DNA of 64,000 bases from Planctomycetota bacterium (GTDB taxonomy: Bacteria > Planctomycetota > Phycisphaerae > Phycisphaerales > SM1A02). Of the stretch, positions 46,912 to 55,823 are shown piece by piece. The position numbers and the translations under genes were made by a program. The stretch is from positions 1 to 64,000 of the forward strand of contig QWPW01000012.1 in NCBI GenBank assembly GCA_003671025.1, in the 5' to 3' direction. The stretch's first letter is position 1; the number at the start of each line of letters is the position of its first letter. The notes beneath the pieces are model-generated. The model saw only the letters and a program-made list of their open reading frames with translations. It was not told the DNA's origin and searched no databases.

Positions 46912-46953
46912 GATGTGGTTGGAACGCGGCGTCGCCGTGTGGCGAACCACATC
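46912..46953 (-). other. Stem-loop upstream of the PEP-CTERM-like gene
   Basis: GATGTGGTT (46912-46920) and AACCACATC (46945-46953) are exact complements around a 24-nt GC-rich loop that can pair further. It lies about 97-138 bp before the start codon, so it could be part of the 5' leader. It is not a recognised riboswitch. Confidence 0.35.
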
Positions 46954-47244
46954 AAGCAGAAAGCGCGAGCAACCAACCCCAGGGAGCGGAGGCGGGAAGT
47001 TTGACGCGCGCAGAACTCGACCCGACTACCCAACCGCACGGATTGGTTCACGGTGACGCCTTCGTAGCGGATTCGTACCGCTTTCGGCCCTTGACGCGCG
47101 TGCCCGAAGCACTCGAGCGCGCGGATGCTAACGAGCGGCGCGTCGCCTGACCCGAGTGTTGACGGAGATTGCCGGGCAACTCGGCGCTGCACCACCGCAC
47201 CACACAGCGTCGAGGCCCCTTGCTTTATTATAGTCTTATAACTA

Positions 47245-47260
47245 TGTTCCACGTGGAAAC
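47245..47260. promoter_or_regulatory. parS-like centromere site 1
   Basis: The 12-bp perfect palindrome TTCCACGTGGAA lies inside a 16-bp match to the parS consensus TGTTYCACGTGRAACA (the last two bases differ). It is about 105 bp before the parB start and just after an AT-rich promoter-like stretch (TATAGT, TATAAC). Confidence 0.7.
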
Positions 47261-47318
47261 AGCAAACGCGCGCTTCCTCGACCTTGACAGTGCGGCTTTC
47301 CAAGGCGATAACACAAAC

Positions 47319-47334
47319 TGTTCCCCGTGGAACA
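47319..47334. promoter_or_regulatory. parS-like centromere site 2
   Basis: TGTTCCCCGTGGAACA matches the parS consensus at 15 of 16 positions, with one change near the centre. It lies 31 bp before the parB ATG; a GTG inside it is in frame with parB but is an unlikely start. A weaker third match (13 of 16) occurs inside parB at 47703-47718. Confidence 0.65.
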
Positions 47335-47365
47335 TCTCACAGAATCGAATATCGCGGAGATTGCC

Positions 47366-48508
47366 ATGACACCGATCGATCAGCATGGAAAAAACACCGT
47401 TCGCAAACTCGGCCGCGGGCTTAGCGCCCTGTTGGGCAATCCTGTTCAGATTCAGATAACACAGATGCCGAGCGTCCAGGAGATCGCGACCACGCCCCCG
47501 CTCGTCGCTTCGGCTGTGGCACCTACAACGGGAGTTAGTCCGGAAGCGCTAGCTCCGACGGTGCCATTTGAGGTTCCGCCGTTTGTGACCAAACCTGGAC
47601 CAGTTCCAAGTTCGGTTCCTCCCGCTTCGAGTGCCACCACATCCCTCGCGGTGCAAACCATCTCCGCCGCCGTTCCGCACGCTCGCCACTCCGGTCTGCG
47701 CGAGCTCCCCGTGGAACAAATCGTTCCCAATCGCCGGCAGCCACGCACAGATTTCGACGAAGCATCCTTGATGACGCTTGCGGAGTCGATCAAGAAGGCG
47801 GGCGTCATGCAGCCAATCATGGTGCGCCCGACCGAAACAGGCTTTGAATTGGTGGCTGGCGAACGTCGTTGGCGCGCGGCGAAACTCATCGGACTCGCCA
47901 CCATTCCGGCAATGGTCAAGGATCTCGATGATCAGACAGCCGCGGAACTGGCGCTCATCGAGAACATCCAGCGCGAAGATCTCAATCCGATGGAGCGCGC
48001 CATCGCACTGCGTCGTCTGGCCATGGACTTCGGGCTGACGCATCAAGTCATCGCCGATCGTGTTGGTCTCGATCGGGCGACGGTAAGCAATCTGCTTCGC
48101 CTGAGCGAACTCGATCCGACCACCGCTGACCTGATCCGTACAGGCAAACTTTCGCAAGGTCACGCCAAGGCGTTGCTCGGGATCACGGATGTTGGGCTAC
48201 GAGCCGAACTCGCCAGTCTGGCCATCGCAGGTGACTGGTCAGTCCGAGAACTTGAGCGTTCTGTACAAAAAAAGCAACATCAGGCCAAGAGCGTGGAGTC
48301 GAGGCCGACAGATTCGACGACCGAGCCCAACGCCCGTGACGCAAACGTCGCCGACCTCGAGCGTCAGTTGGCCGAGCACCTCGGTACCCGGGTGAATCTC
48401 CAGCTGGGCCGCAAGAAAGGGTCTGGAAGACTCGTAGTTGAGTTCTACAACCTCGACCAGTTCGATGGGCTCATGCAAAAAATGGGCTTTGGAGCGTCAA
48501 AACGCTGA
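47366..48508 (+). CDS. parB: Chromosome-partitioning protein ParB
   Basis: A 380-residue protein. The N-terminal KLGRGLSALLG is the usual start of chromosomal ParB. After a Pro/Ala/Ser-rich linker of about 90 residues come the ParB/Srx core (LPVEQIVPNRRQPRTDFDE, and the CTP-binding GERRWRAAK box), the helix-turn-helix region (ERAIALRRLAMDFGLTHQ, GLDRATVSNLLRL) and the C-terminal dimerisation part. ATG 47366 has a GGAG ribosome site. Two parS-like palindromes lie just upstream, so ParB probably loads at its own promoter. No parA is adjacent, which is unusual for chromosomal loci. Confidence 0.95.
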   Translation: MTPIDQHGKNTVRKLGRGLSALLGNPVQIQITQMPSVQEIATTPPLVASAVAPTTGVSPEALAPTVPFEVPPFVTKPGPVPSSVPPASSATTSLAVQTISAAVPHARHSGLRELPVEQIVPNRRQPRTDFDEASLMTLAESIKKAGVMQPIMVRPTETGFELVAGERRWRAAKLIGLATIPAMVKDLDDQTAAELALIENIQREDLNPMERAIALRRLAMDFGLTHQVIADRVGLDRATVSNLLRLSELDPTTADLIRTGKLSQGHAKALLGITDVGLRAELASLAIAGDWSVRELERSVQKKQHQAKSVESRPTDSTTEPNARDANVADLERQLAEHLGTRVNLQLGRKKGSGRLVVEFYNLDQFDGLMQKMGFGASKR

Positions 48509-48571
48509 TTGGGCGCGGGGCGATCTAGGCACGGCGGCGGGGGAGACCTCTTCTCGAGCCAGGCACCGACC

Positions 48572-48718
48572 GATGTGCCTGTCCCTGAAACCTGCTTAAA
48601 AATGTGCCTGTCCCTGAAAATCTCACGGGCGGACGCAGATGTGCCTGTCCCCGAAACCCTGCCGAGAAACCTGGCACTGGGCATCGTGCGGCACTTAGAA
48701 ATGTGCCTGTCCCTGAAA
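48572..48718 (+). repeat. Four copies of an 18-bp dispersed repeat
   Basis: RATGTGCCTGTCCCTGAA occurs at 48572, 48601, 48638 (one C for T) and 48700, all in the same orientation, spaced 29, 37 and 62 bp. The intervening sequence is unrelated, and 48509-48854 contains no gene. The family resembles the dispersed repeats that often accumulate in GC-rich bacterial intergenic regions; no transposase is present here. Confidence 0.85.
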
Positions 48719-48854
48719 CTGCCCGCGGCCGGGCGGTTTCTCGTCGCATTTTCTCAGTCTCGCTTGAGTGATCCAACCTCTTCGACGATGGCGAGTGTGC
48801 CGCTAGGTGTTTACACCACCAGCGGCGTGTCTCCGCAACGCTGCGGAGCCTCGC

Positions 48855-49112
48855 ATGAGCTCGTCAATCGAAGACATGGAACTCACTCGCATGCCCACGC
48901 TCGAACCCACCGATCCGCGCGCCATGGAACTCATCGTGGCCCAGGCCCGCGCGCGTTTCGTGCGCGTCCTCTCGAATTGGACGATTGACGCGTTTGAACT
49001 GCGCCGTCGCCAGCAATCGACACCAACGTGGGAACCCACCCCGTCTGCCCTTGGTTGCCAAGGTGACGCCCTGATCGAGCCGATGAACCGCGTGTTCAAG
49101 CGCGCGGCGTGA
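48855..49112 (+). CDS. Small hypothetical protein upstream of fliD
   Basis: An 85-residue frame from ATG 48855 (MSSSIEDMELTRMP). The middle is an amphipathic helix (DPRAMELIVAQARARFVRVL) followed by SNWTIDAFELRRRQQ. The composition looks like a real small soluble protein and the position, 94 bp before fliD on the same strand, suggests a flagellar link. No known chaperone motif was seen. The upstream frame to 48807 has no better start. Confidence 0.45.
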   Translation: MSSSIEDMELTRMPTLEPTDPRAMELIVAQARARFVRVLSNWTIDAFELRRRQQSTPTWEPTPSALGCQGDALIEPMNRVFKRAA

Positions 49113-49206
49113 CGCGTGTGCGAGCAGACGGCTGAACGCTCAACGCAGACCGAAGTGCGCGAGGCACACGGATTGCAATGGAGCAGCGCTTCAGTGGAGG
49201 TTGCAT

Positions 49207-52200
49207 ATGTCTGGCATCAGTTCTGGCGTCGGGCTCGTCAGCGGTATCAATTCTTCCGCTCTCATCGAGCAACTTTTAGCCCTTGAAGGTCAAGGCAAGA
49301 TTCCGATTCAGCGACGACTCAGCTCGTTGCAGAATTCGCGGACGGCGTTGCTCGATGTCAATGCGCGATTGCTGAACCTTCGCAACTCGTCCACTAAATT
49401 TCGTTTGGGAAAAGTATTCGACGCGATGACGGCGACGTCGGGTGATGACACCGCGCTCGCCGCGCGTGCGTCCACAACGACACCGCCAGGCAGCTACCGC
49501 TTCACCGTGGGTCGCCTCGCGTCATCAAGCCAAATGCTCTCGCGCGGATTCGCTTCGAAAGATCAATCACCACTCGGTCTCGATGCACTCACGGTCGAGT
49601 GGGGCGACGCGGGAATCTCGCGCGACAGTGCGCTTGCTGATCTCAATGGTGGTGCTGGTGTTGGTCGCGGATCGATTCGCATTCAAGATCGTTTGTTTCG
49701 CAACGTGACCATCGATCTCACCACCGCGGTTTCGTTGCGTGATGTGGTGGACAAGATCAACTCCACCGATGGCATCGGTGTTGACGCGTCGATTGAAGAT
49801 GAGCGTCTCGTCTTGCGTGATACCAGCGGTGGTGGCGGGAGTCTCAGTGTCGAAGACGTGGGCACTGGCACGATGGCCAGCACGTTGGGCATCAATGGCT
49901 CATTCTTTGCGAGCAGCATCACTGGAGCGCAAATCAATTCGCTCGGTGTTGGCAGTGCGCTCAACGCGTTCAACGATGGCGCGGGTGTGTTGGTGCGCGA
50001 TGGTGTTGTGGACATGCGCATTCGCGTGGACGCAACGACCTACGACATCTCGCTTGGTCGCGTCGATCAACCGATCACCAACGACACCAAACTCTCTGAT
50101 CTCAACAACGGCGTTGGTGTGCGCATCAACACGACGGATGCAGATGACTTCACCGTCGTGAGTTCCACCGGCGTTTCCGTGGGCATCAATCTCGGCGCAA
50201 TTTTGGTCGACGGCGTCGCGCAAGATCCCGCAGTGAAGACCGTCACGGAGATGTTGGCACGCGTCAACGCGGAGCTTGCGGAAGTGCACGGCGCGGGCAA
50301 AGTCACGATGTCGTTGCGTGGTGATGGCAAAGGATTCGTGCTCACCGACACACTCGCGGGCACTGGTCCCGTCAAAGTGCTTGGCGCGGGACCCAACAGT
50401 GATCGCTCGGCGAAAGACCTCGGCCTGTACACCGGCGCGATTGATACTGGCCCAACCACACTCACAGGAAGCATCATTCGCAACAAGGTCGCCACCGCGC
50501 GCGCGAGCACGCTTGACGACATCATCACGCGCATCGCTGCGCAAACATCAGGCGCAGTGACTGCGACAGTCAATGGAAGCGGAACAGGAATCTCGTTGAG
50601 CACGACTGCGGGCGCCGCCATCGAAGTGCTCGCAGGATCGACCGATGGTTCGAGTTTCGGCACAGCGCTTGGTCAACGCACCGCGCGTGATCTTGGCCTC
50701 TTTGGCTTGACGGGCACGACTTCTGTATCAGGCTCGCGCGTTGCGTCGGTGATCGGCAGCGTGCGCACTGCGAACCTCAATGGCGGCGCAGGATTGGGAG
50801 CGCCCGCGGGCATCACCATCGCCGATCGATCGGGCGCGTCGTTCACGTTTTCTAGTTTTGCATCGCATGACACATTCGGCTCATTGATCACCGCGATCAA
50901 CAGCGCCGCGGTCACCGCAGGTGTTGATGTCGCACTCAAGCTCTCCGATAGTGGCCGCAGTGTCGTCGCTACCGACAGCAGTGGTGGTGGTGGCGCGCTC
51001 ACGTTGTCTGGTGATGGCGCGACTTCACTGGGACTCGCGTCGACGACGAACTCGAACAGCCTGCGCGGAACTGATCTCGAACGACAATACATTTCGCTCG
51101 GCACTACGCTCGGCTCACTCAACTTTGGCAAGGGCGTAGGAACAGGATCATTCAAGATCGTTGATTCCGCCGGTGAAAGCGCAACAGTCGACATCGACGC
51201 CGACTCCGTCACCATGTATGACGTGATGAGTGAGATCAATTCACGCGGACTCCTCGTGGAAGCGCGACTCAATGACGATGGCGATGGCATCACGTTGTTT
51301 GACACGAACACCGGAACCGCGTTGAACGCGATGAAGATCACCGACAGCACGGGGTCGGTCGCGCGCAGCTTGGGAATCTTGGGCACGGCGACCGCAGCGG
51401 GGGAGGACGTCATTGGTTCCTTCGAACGCACGATCGATCTTTCGACCAGCGACACCTTGAACGATGTCGTAGGCAAGATCAACAGCGCAGGCTTCGCGCT
51501 CTCCGCATCGATCGTCAACAGTGGCTCCGGCGCGACGCCCTATCGCTTGAGCTTGACCTCATCGCGCGGTGGCGCGAGCGGACAGATCTTTGTTGACTCC
51601 GGTTCAGTTGATTTAGGAATGGTGCGCGCGATCGAAGGTCGCGATGCATCACTCTTTCTCGGAACCGGAAATGCCGAGACGAGCTTCCTCTTCACGAGCG
51701 CGACCAACACATTCAAGGACATTGTTTCGGGTCTCGAGGTTGATGCGAAGAAGGCTGGTGTCACGACACAGGTTGAAGTCACGCGCGACGTCGTCGGAAT
51801 TGTCGACAGCGTCAAACAACTGGTCACCACTGTGAACGACGCGCTGGGACGCATCGCGGCATACGACAGTTACGACGACGAAACCAAGAAGCGCGGTCCA
51901 TTGCTGGGCAACTCGACAGTTGCGCGCGTTCGTCAGCAGTTGATTCAGACCGCGCAAGGCGGAGCGAAAGGTGTGACCGGGCGCTATCGCTATCTCACAC
52001 AGATTGGCGTGCGCTTTGGCAAGGACGGTCAACTCAGCTTTGACGAAATGAAGTTTCGCACGGCGTATGACACCGATCCCGAAGCGGTGAAGGAACTCTT
52101 CACCGCGTATGAAGTTTCTTCGACCAATTCCAATTCACCAGTCGAAGGTGTGACCGTCGAGTCGACGACTACGACGTACGGCAAGTTGGGCATTGGCGAT

Positions 52201-52446
52201 CAGTTTGATCAGGTGCTCAAGAAACTCACCAACCCCGTCGACGGCGTGACCACCATCGCCGACAAGAATCTCCAAGAGCAACTCGATGGCCTCAACGAGC
52301 GCATCGAACGCTTCGATGCGCGCCTGTTGGTGCGACGTAAGCGTTACGAAACACAATTCGCCGCCATGGAAATAGCCTTGGCCAAGATGCAATCACAGCA
52401 GTCATCCTTGGGCGCGCTCACCGCGAACATGGGCATGTATCGCTAG
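49207..52446 (+). CDS. fliD: Flagellar hook-associated protein 2 (filament cap, FliD)
   Basis: A 1079-residue protein with a GGAGG ribosome site 7 nt before ATG 49207. The N-terminus (SGISSGVGLVSGINSSALIEQLLALE) and C-terminus (LNERIERFDARLLVRRKRYETQFAAMEIALAKMQSQQSSL) are diagnostic coiled-coil ends of FliD. The middle is greatly enlarged, about twice the common 450-700 residues. It is built from five or so repeated flagellin-hook-IN-like modules marked by LNGGAGVGRGSIRI, LNNGVGVRI, LNGGAGLGAPAGITI and LNFGKGVGTGSFKI. FliD caps the growing filament and folds flagellin. It is followed by fliS. Confidence 0.93.
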   Translation: MSGISSGVGLVSGINSSALIEQLLALEGQGKIPIQRRLSSLQNSRTALLDVNARLLNLRNSSTKFRLGKVFDAMTATSGDDTALAARASTTTPPGSYRFTVGRLASSSQMLSRGFASKDQSPLGLDALTVEWGDAGISRDSALADLNGGAGVGRGSIRIQDRLFRNVTIDLTTAVSLRDVVDKINSTDGIGVDASIEDERLVLRDTSGGGGSLSVEDVGTGTMASTLGINGSFFASSITGAQINSLGVGSALNAFNDGAGVLVRDGVVDMRIRVDATTYDISLGRVDQPITNDTKLSDLNNGVGVRINTTDADDFTVVSSTGVSVGINLGAILVDGVAQDPAVKTVTEMLARVNAELAEVHGAGKVTMSLRGDGKGFVLTDTLAGTGPVKVLGAGPNSDRSAKDLGLYTGAIDTGPTTLTGSIIRNKVATARASTLDDIITRIAAQTSGAVTATVNGSGTGISLSTTAGAAIEVLAGSTDGSSFGTALGQRTARDLGLFGLTGTTSVSGSRVASVIGSVRTANLNGGAGLGAPAGITIADRSGASFTFSSFASHDTFGSLITAINSAAVTAGVDVALKLSDSGRSVVATDSSGGGGALTLSGDGATSLGLASTTNSNSLRGTDLERQYISLGTTLGSLNFGKGVGTGSFKIVDSAGESATVDIDADSVTMYDVMSEINSRGLLVEARLNDDGDGITLFDTNTGTALNAMKITDSTGSVARSLGILGTATAAGEDVIGSFERTIDLSTSDTLNDVVGKINSAGFALSASIVNSGSGATPYRLSLTSSRGGASGQIFVDSGSVDLGMVRAIEGRDASLFLGTGNAETSFLFTSATNTFKDIVSGLEVDAKKAGVTTQVEVTRDVVGIVDSVKQLVTTVNDALGRIAAYDSYDDETKKRGPLLGNSTVARVRQQLIQTAQGGAKGVTGRYRYLTQIGVRFGKDGQLSFDEMKFRTAYDTDPEAVKELFTAYEVSSTNSNSPVEGVTVESTTTTYGKLGIGDQFDQVLKKLTNPVDGVTTIADKNLQEQLDGLNERIERFDARLLVRRKRYETQFAAMEIALAKMQSQQSSLGALTANMGMYR

Positions 52447-52536
52447 CACGATGTGATGCGCAAGAATGTCGTTCGTCGCAACCAGTCTTTGCGACGCCAC
52501 GAAAGTTGAAGCCCTCTCTTACCGATTGAAGCAGTG

Positions 52537-53019
52537 ATGTTCCCCCAGACCAATCTCGGCTCACAGGCGTATCTCAAGACCAAAGTGCTCACCGCTTCGC
52601 CGGCCGAGCTGCGGCTCATGCTCTTTGATGGCGCGATTCGTTTTACCGAACAGGCGCGTCGCGGCTACGAAGCCCGCGACTACGAAGCGGCCTACGACGG
52701 AACCAGTAAGACGCAAGCGATTCTCATGGAGCTCATCAACTCGCTGCGCACGGATCAGTCGCCCGAGTTGTGCCAACGGTTGGCCGCGTTGTACACCTAC
52801 ATGTACACCAACCTGATGACCGCGAGCTCGACCCGTGAACTCGCATTGGTGGATGAAGTCATCAAGCTGCTGCGTTATGAACGCGAGACCTGGTCGATGT
52901 GCATCGATGAACTCGCGCGCGAAAATCGCGATGCCAGCGCGATGCGCACACTTCCGTCCGCGCCTATTGCGCCGCAGACCGGAACCGCGGCGACACCACG
53001 TATCTCGTTTCGCGGTTGA
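52537..53019 (+). CDS. fliS: Flagellin export chaperone FliS
   Basis: A 160-residue protein. It starts with YLKTKVLTASPAELRLMLFDGAIRF, the conserved FliS N-terminal helix, followed by helices typical of the four-helix bundle (KTQAILMELINSLRTDQSPELCQRLAALYTYM; RELALVDEVIKLL). FliS keeps flagellin monomers unfolded for export. The last 30 residues are a Pro/Thr/Ala-rich tail longer than usual. It lies 90 bp downstream of fliD, the standard order. No flagellin gene is in the window. Confidence 0.93.
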   Translation: MFPQTNLGSQAYLKTKVLTASPAELRLMLFDGAIRFTEQARRGYEARDYEAAYDGTSKTQAILMELINSLRTDQSPELCQRLAALYTYMYTNLMTASSTRELALVDEVIKLLRYERETWSMCIDELARENRDASAMRTLPSAPIAPQTGTAATPRISFRG

Positions 53020-53132
53020 GACATGTCGAGACACCGCGCGCTCTCGTCACTGCGCATGAAGCACGCAGCGGTGTTCGCTAGACTACGCGGCTCGTTGTTG
53101 AGCATCACTTTTTGTATCACAGGGCAGAAGAC

Positions 53133-54479
53133 ATGACCACTCCAGCTTCAATTCTCCTTTCCCGCATCGAACGCTGCGAAGCGCGCATCGGCGTCATCGG
53201 CCTCGGCTACGTCGGACTTCCGCTCGCGCACGCGCTTCATCAGGGCGGTCTGCCCGTTCTCGGCTTTGACATCGATCAATCGAAGATCGATGCGATTGCC
53301 GCGGGCCGCAATTACTTGCAACATCTAGGCAACGATCTCGTGACGACGTTGCGCGACAGCGCGCGCTTCGAGGCGACCACAGATTTCGCACGCCTCGGTG
53401 AAGCCGATGTCATCATCATCTGCGTGCCCACTCCGCTGGGCCGACATTCGGAACCCGACATCTCCTACATCATCGACACCGCCAAAGCCATCGGTCGCAC
53501 TTTGCGCGCAGGGCAGTTGGTGATTCTCGAGTCGACCACGTATCCACGCACAACGCGCGACGACATGATGCCCGCGATCATGGCCGCCGCTGGTGATCGC
53601 GCGCAGTCACTCAAAGTTGGGCGCGATGTGTTTGGCGCGTTCAGTCCTGAACGTGAAGACCCCGGACGCAAGTCGCACTCGACCAGCTCTATTCCAAAGC
53701 TCGTGGGCGGACTCGACGCGATGTCCACGGAACTTGCGAGCGCGGTGTATCGCAAAGGTGTGACCACAGTGGTGTCAGTGTCGAGCGCCGAAGTCGCGGA
53801 GAGCGCGAAGCTGTTGGAGAACATTTTCCGCGCCGTCAACATTGCGTTGGTGAACGAGTTGAAGATCGTGCTCGACGCGATGGACATCGATGTGTGGGAA
53901 GTCGTGCGCGCTGCGAGCACCAAGCCGTTTGGCTTCATGCCTTTCTATCCCGGCCCTGGTCTGGGTGGACATTGCATTCCCATCGATCCCTTCTATCTCA
54001 CCTGGAAAGCGAAGGAATACGGCCTTTCCACGCGCTTCATCGAACTCGCGGGCGAGGTCAACACCTCGATGCCGCACTACGTCATCGATCGTTTGGCCGC
54101 GGCGCTCAATGATCACAGCAAGTCAGTGAAGGGCTCGCGCATTCTCGTCATCGGTCTTGCGTACAAGGCTGAGATCGATGATGTGCGCGAGAGTCCATCG
54201 TTTGAGCTGATCGAGTTGTGTCAGAACCGCGGTGCGCATGTCGACTACCACGATCCCCTGGTTCCTACTACGCGGGCTGGTCGAAAGCACGATCTCCAAA
54301 TGAGCTCAGTGGCGGTCGATGCCGCTTCCATCGCGAGTTACGACTGTGTACTCATTTCGACTGCGCACTCTTCGATCGATTACGCTGCGATTGCGCAGCA
54401 CGCGAAACTTGTGGTTGACACACGTGATGCAATGCGTGCGTTCGAAAGTTCGATGGGCACGCGACTCGTGCGTGCGTAA
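53133..54479 (+). CDS. Nucleotide-sugar dehydrogenase (WecC/UDP-N-acetylhexosamine dehydrogenase type)
   Basis: A 448-residue NAD-dependent enzyme that oxidises the C6 of a UDP-sugar to the uronic acid. The N-terminal Rossmann motif is GVIGLGYVGLPLA; the active-site loop GPGLGGHCIPIDPFYL contains the catalytic Cys; the C-terminal domain holds VIGLAYKAEIDDVRESP. The subtype that includes UDP-GlcNAc and UDP-ManNAc dehydrogenases fits best, but UDP-glucose cannot be excluded. It opens a polysaccharide locus that continues to the right edge. ATG 53133 was preferred over 53112 because it is preceded by a purine-rich GGGCAGAAG. Confidence 0.9.
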   Translation: MTTPASILLSRIERCEARIGVIGLGYVGLPLAHALHQGGLPVLGFDIDQSKIDAIAAGRNYLQHLGNDLVTTLRDSARFEATTDFARLGEADVIIICVPTPLGRHSEPDISYIIDTAKAIGRTLRAGQLVILESTTYPRTTRDDMMPAIMAAAGDRAQSLKVGRDVFGAFSPEREDPGRKSHSTSSIPKLVGGLDAMSTELASAVYRKGVTTVVSVSSAEVAESAKLLENIFRAVNIALVNELKIVLDAMDIDVWEVVRAASTKPFGFMPFYPGPGLGGHCIPIDPFYLTWKAKEYGLSTRFIELAGEVNTSMPHYVIDRLAAALNDHSKSVKGSRILVIGLAYKAEIDDVRESPSFELIELCQNRGAHVDYHDPLVPTTRAGRKHDLQMSSVAVDAASIASYDCVLISTAHSSIDYAAIAQHAKLVVDTRDAMRAFESSMGTRLVRA

Positions 54480-54525
54480 GTAGAGCGAGCACTTCCAGTA
54501 GCCTTGCGCGACAAATTTTGTAGCG

Positions 54526-55695
54526 ATGAGGATCGTCCACGCCATCACCTCTGTCGACCTGCGCCTCGGCGGAACCGCGCGCGCGGTGATCGATCTCGCT
54601 GAGGCGATGGCCGCGCGTGGGCATGAGGTGACGGTGATCACCGCGAATGATGTCAATGTCGAGCAGTGGGCTCAAGCGCAACCGAAGCGTCCGCGATCAC
54701 TCGTTGACAAAAACCTCAAGCCGATCTTTTCCGCGCGGCGTCCCTCAAGCGAGACGATGCGCACACTTCGCACCGCTGATGTGGTGCATGTCCACGCGAT
54801 GTGGGAGCCATTCAACCTGCGTGTGGCAGCGTGTTGTCGTGCTGTCGGTGTCCCCTATGTGGTGACACCTCATGGAATGTTGGATGACTGGTGTATGGCG
54901 CAGAAGCCGTGGAAAAAACGCCTTCACCTCGCCTTGCACGGACGTGCGTTTTTGGAAGGCGCCGCCTCTGTGCACTGCACTGCCGCTGCGGAGTTGCAGC
55001 AAAGCGCGAAGTGGTTTCCGCGCGGACGCGGACGCGTCGTGCCGAACTTGATGGATCTGAAGGCGTTCGAAGTATTGCCCGGTATTGAAGAGGCAGTGGC
55101 AGCGTTTCCTGAAATCTCGCAACACGCCGTACGCCTTTTGTTTCTCAGTCGTGTTTCGCCCAAGAAGGGTGTCCAGCACCTCGTGGATGCAGTGGCGCAA
55201 CTAGTTCACGATGGAGTGGATGCAGTCGCCTTGATCGCAGGAGGAGCTGATGCGGATTACCGCGTGGCACTCGATGCGCGCGCACAGAAACTCGGCATCA
55301 CTCATCGCATTGTGTATCTCGGTCATGTCGGCGGCACGTTGAAACTCTCGCTCATCCAAGCGTGCGACATGATGGTCATCCCATCAAGTCAGGAGAATTT
55401 CGGTTTCGTATTCTTCGAGTCACTCGCAGCGGGGACACCCGTAGTCACCACCGAGCTCGTCGATACACGCGACGAACTTCGTGGCAGCGGCGGCGCCGTG
55501 ATCGTGCAACAAAACGGCGCGGCGGTCAGTGCGGGTATTCGCGAGGTGATGCGCCGACGCGAGCCTCACGCTGCGGACCCCATGCGCATGGATGTTGCGC
55601 GCGCATGGGTTTTCCGCGAGCTTGCGCTCGACGTGGTGACTGCGCAGTTCGAGGCGATGTATCGCGACGCAGCTTCGATGCGCACCACGGCCTGA
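54526..55695 (+). CDS. Glycosyltransferase family 4 protein
   Basis: A 389-residue GT-B fold enzyme. The acceptor domain opens RIVHAITSVDLRLGGTARAV (Gly-rich loop). The donor domain contains LFLSRVSPKKGVQHLVDA and the GT4 motif PSSQENFGFVFFESLAAGTPVV, with the paired Glu residues of ExxxxxxxE. It should add a sugar from a nucleotide donor to a lipid-linked glycan; donor and acceptor cannot be read. It is 46 bp downstream of the dehydrogenase, probably in the same transcript. Confidence 0.92.
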   Translation: MRIVHAITSVDLRLGGTARAVIDLAEAMAARGHEVTVITANDVNVEQWAQAQPKRPRSLVDKNLKPIFSARRPSSETMRTLRTADVVHVHAMWEPFNLRVAACCRAVGVPYVVTPHGMLDDWCMAQKPWKKRLHLALHGRAFLEGAASVHCTAAAELQQSAKWFPRGRGRVVPNLMDLKAFEVLPGIEEAVAAFPEISQHAVRLLFLSRVSPKKGVQHLVDAVAQLVHDGVDAVALIAGGADADYRVALDARAQKLGITHRIVYLGHVGGTLKLSLIQACDMMVIPSSQENFGFVFFESLAAGTPVVTTELVDTRDELRGSGGAVIVQQNGAAVSAGIREVMRRREPHAADPMRMDVARAWVFRELALDVVTAQFEAMYRDAASMRTTA

Positions 55696-55823
55696 GAACA
55701 CCGCACAAAACCAAGCAGCCATGCCAGTCGATCCAACTGTCGGATCTCTCCTGTAGGTGATGTTTGGTTTTCTCGGTGGAACAAGATTGCACCGCGCGGA
55801 TGAGGTTGCATGATGAATGATCG

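Noticed and set aside
46812-47303. 163-residue reverse frame before parB
   Set aside because: Would cover the parS-like site, has Cys/Arg-rich random composition and no ribosome site.
52505-52530. Sigma-28-like promoter (GAAAGTTG, spacer, ACCGATTG) before fliS
   Set aside because: Partial match and the -10 would sit within about 10 bp of the start codon, leaving no room for a leader.
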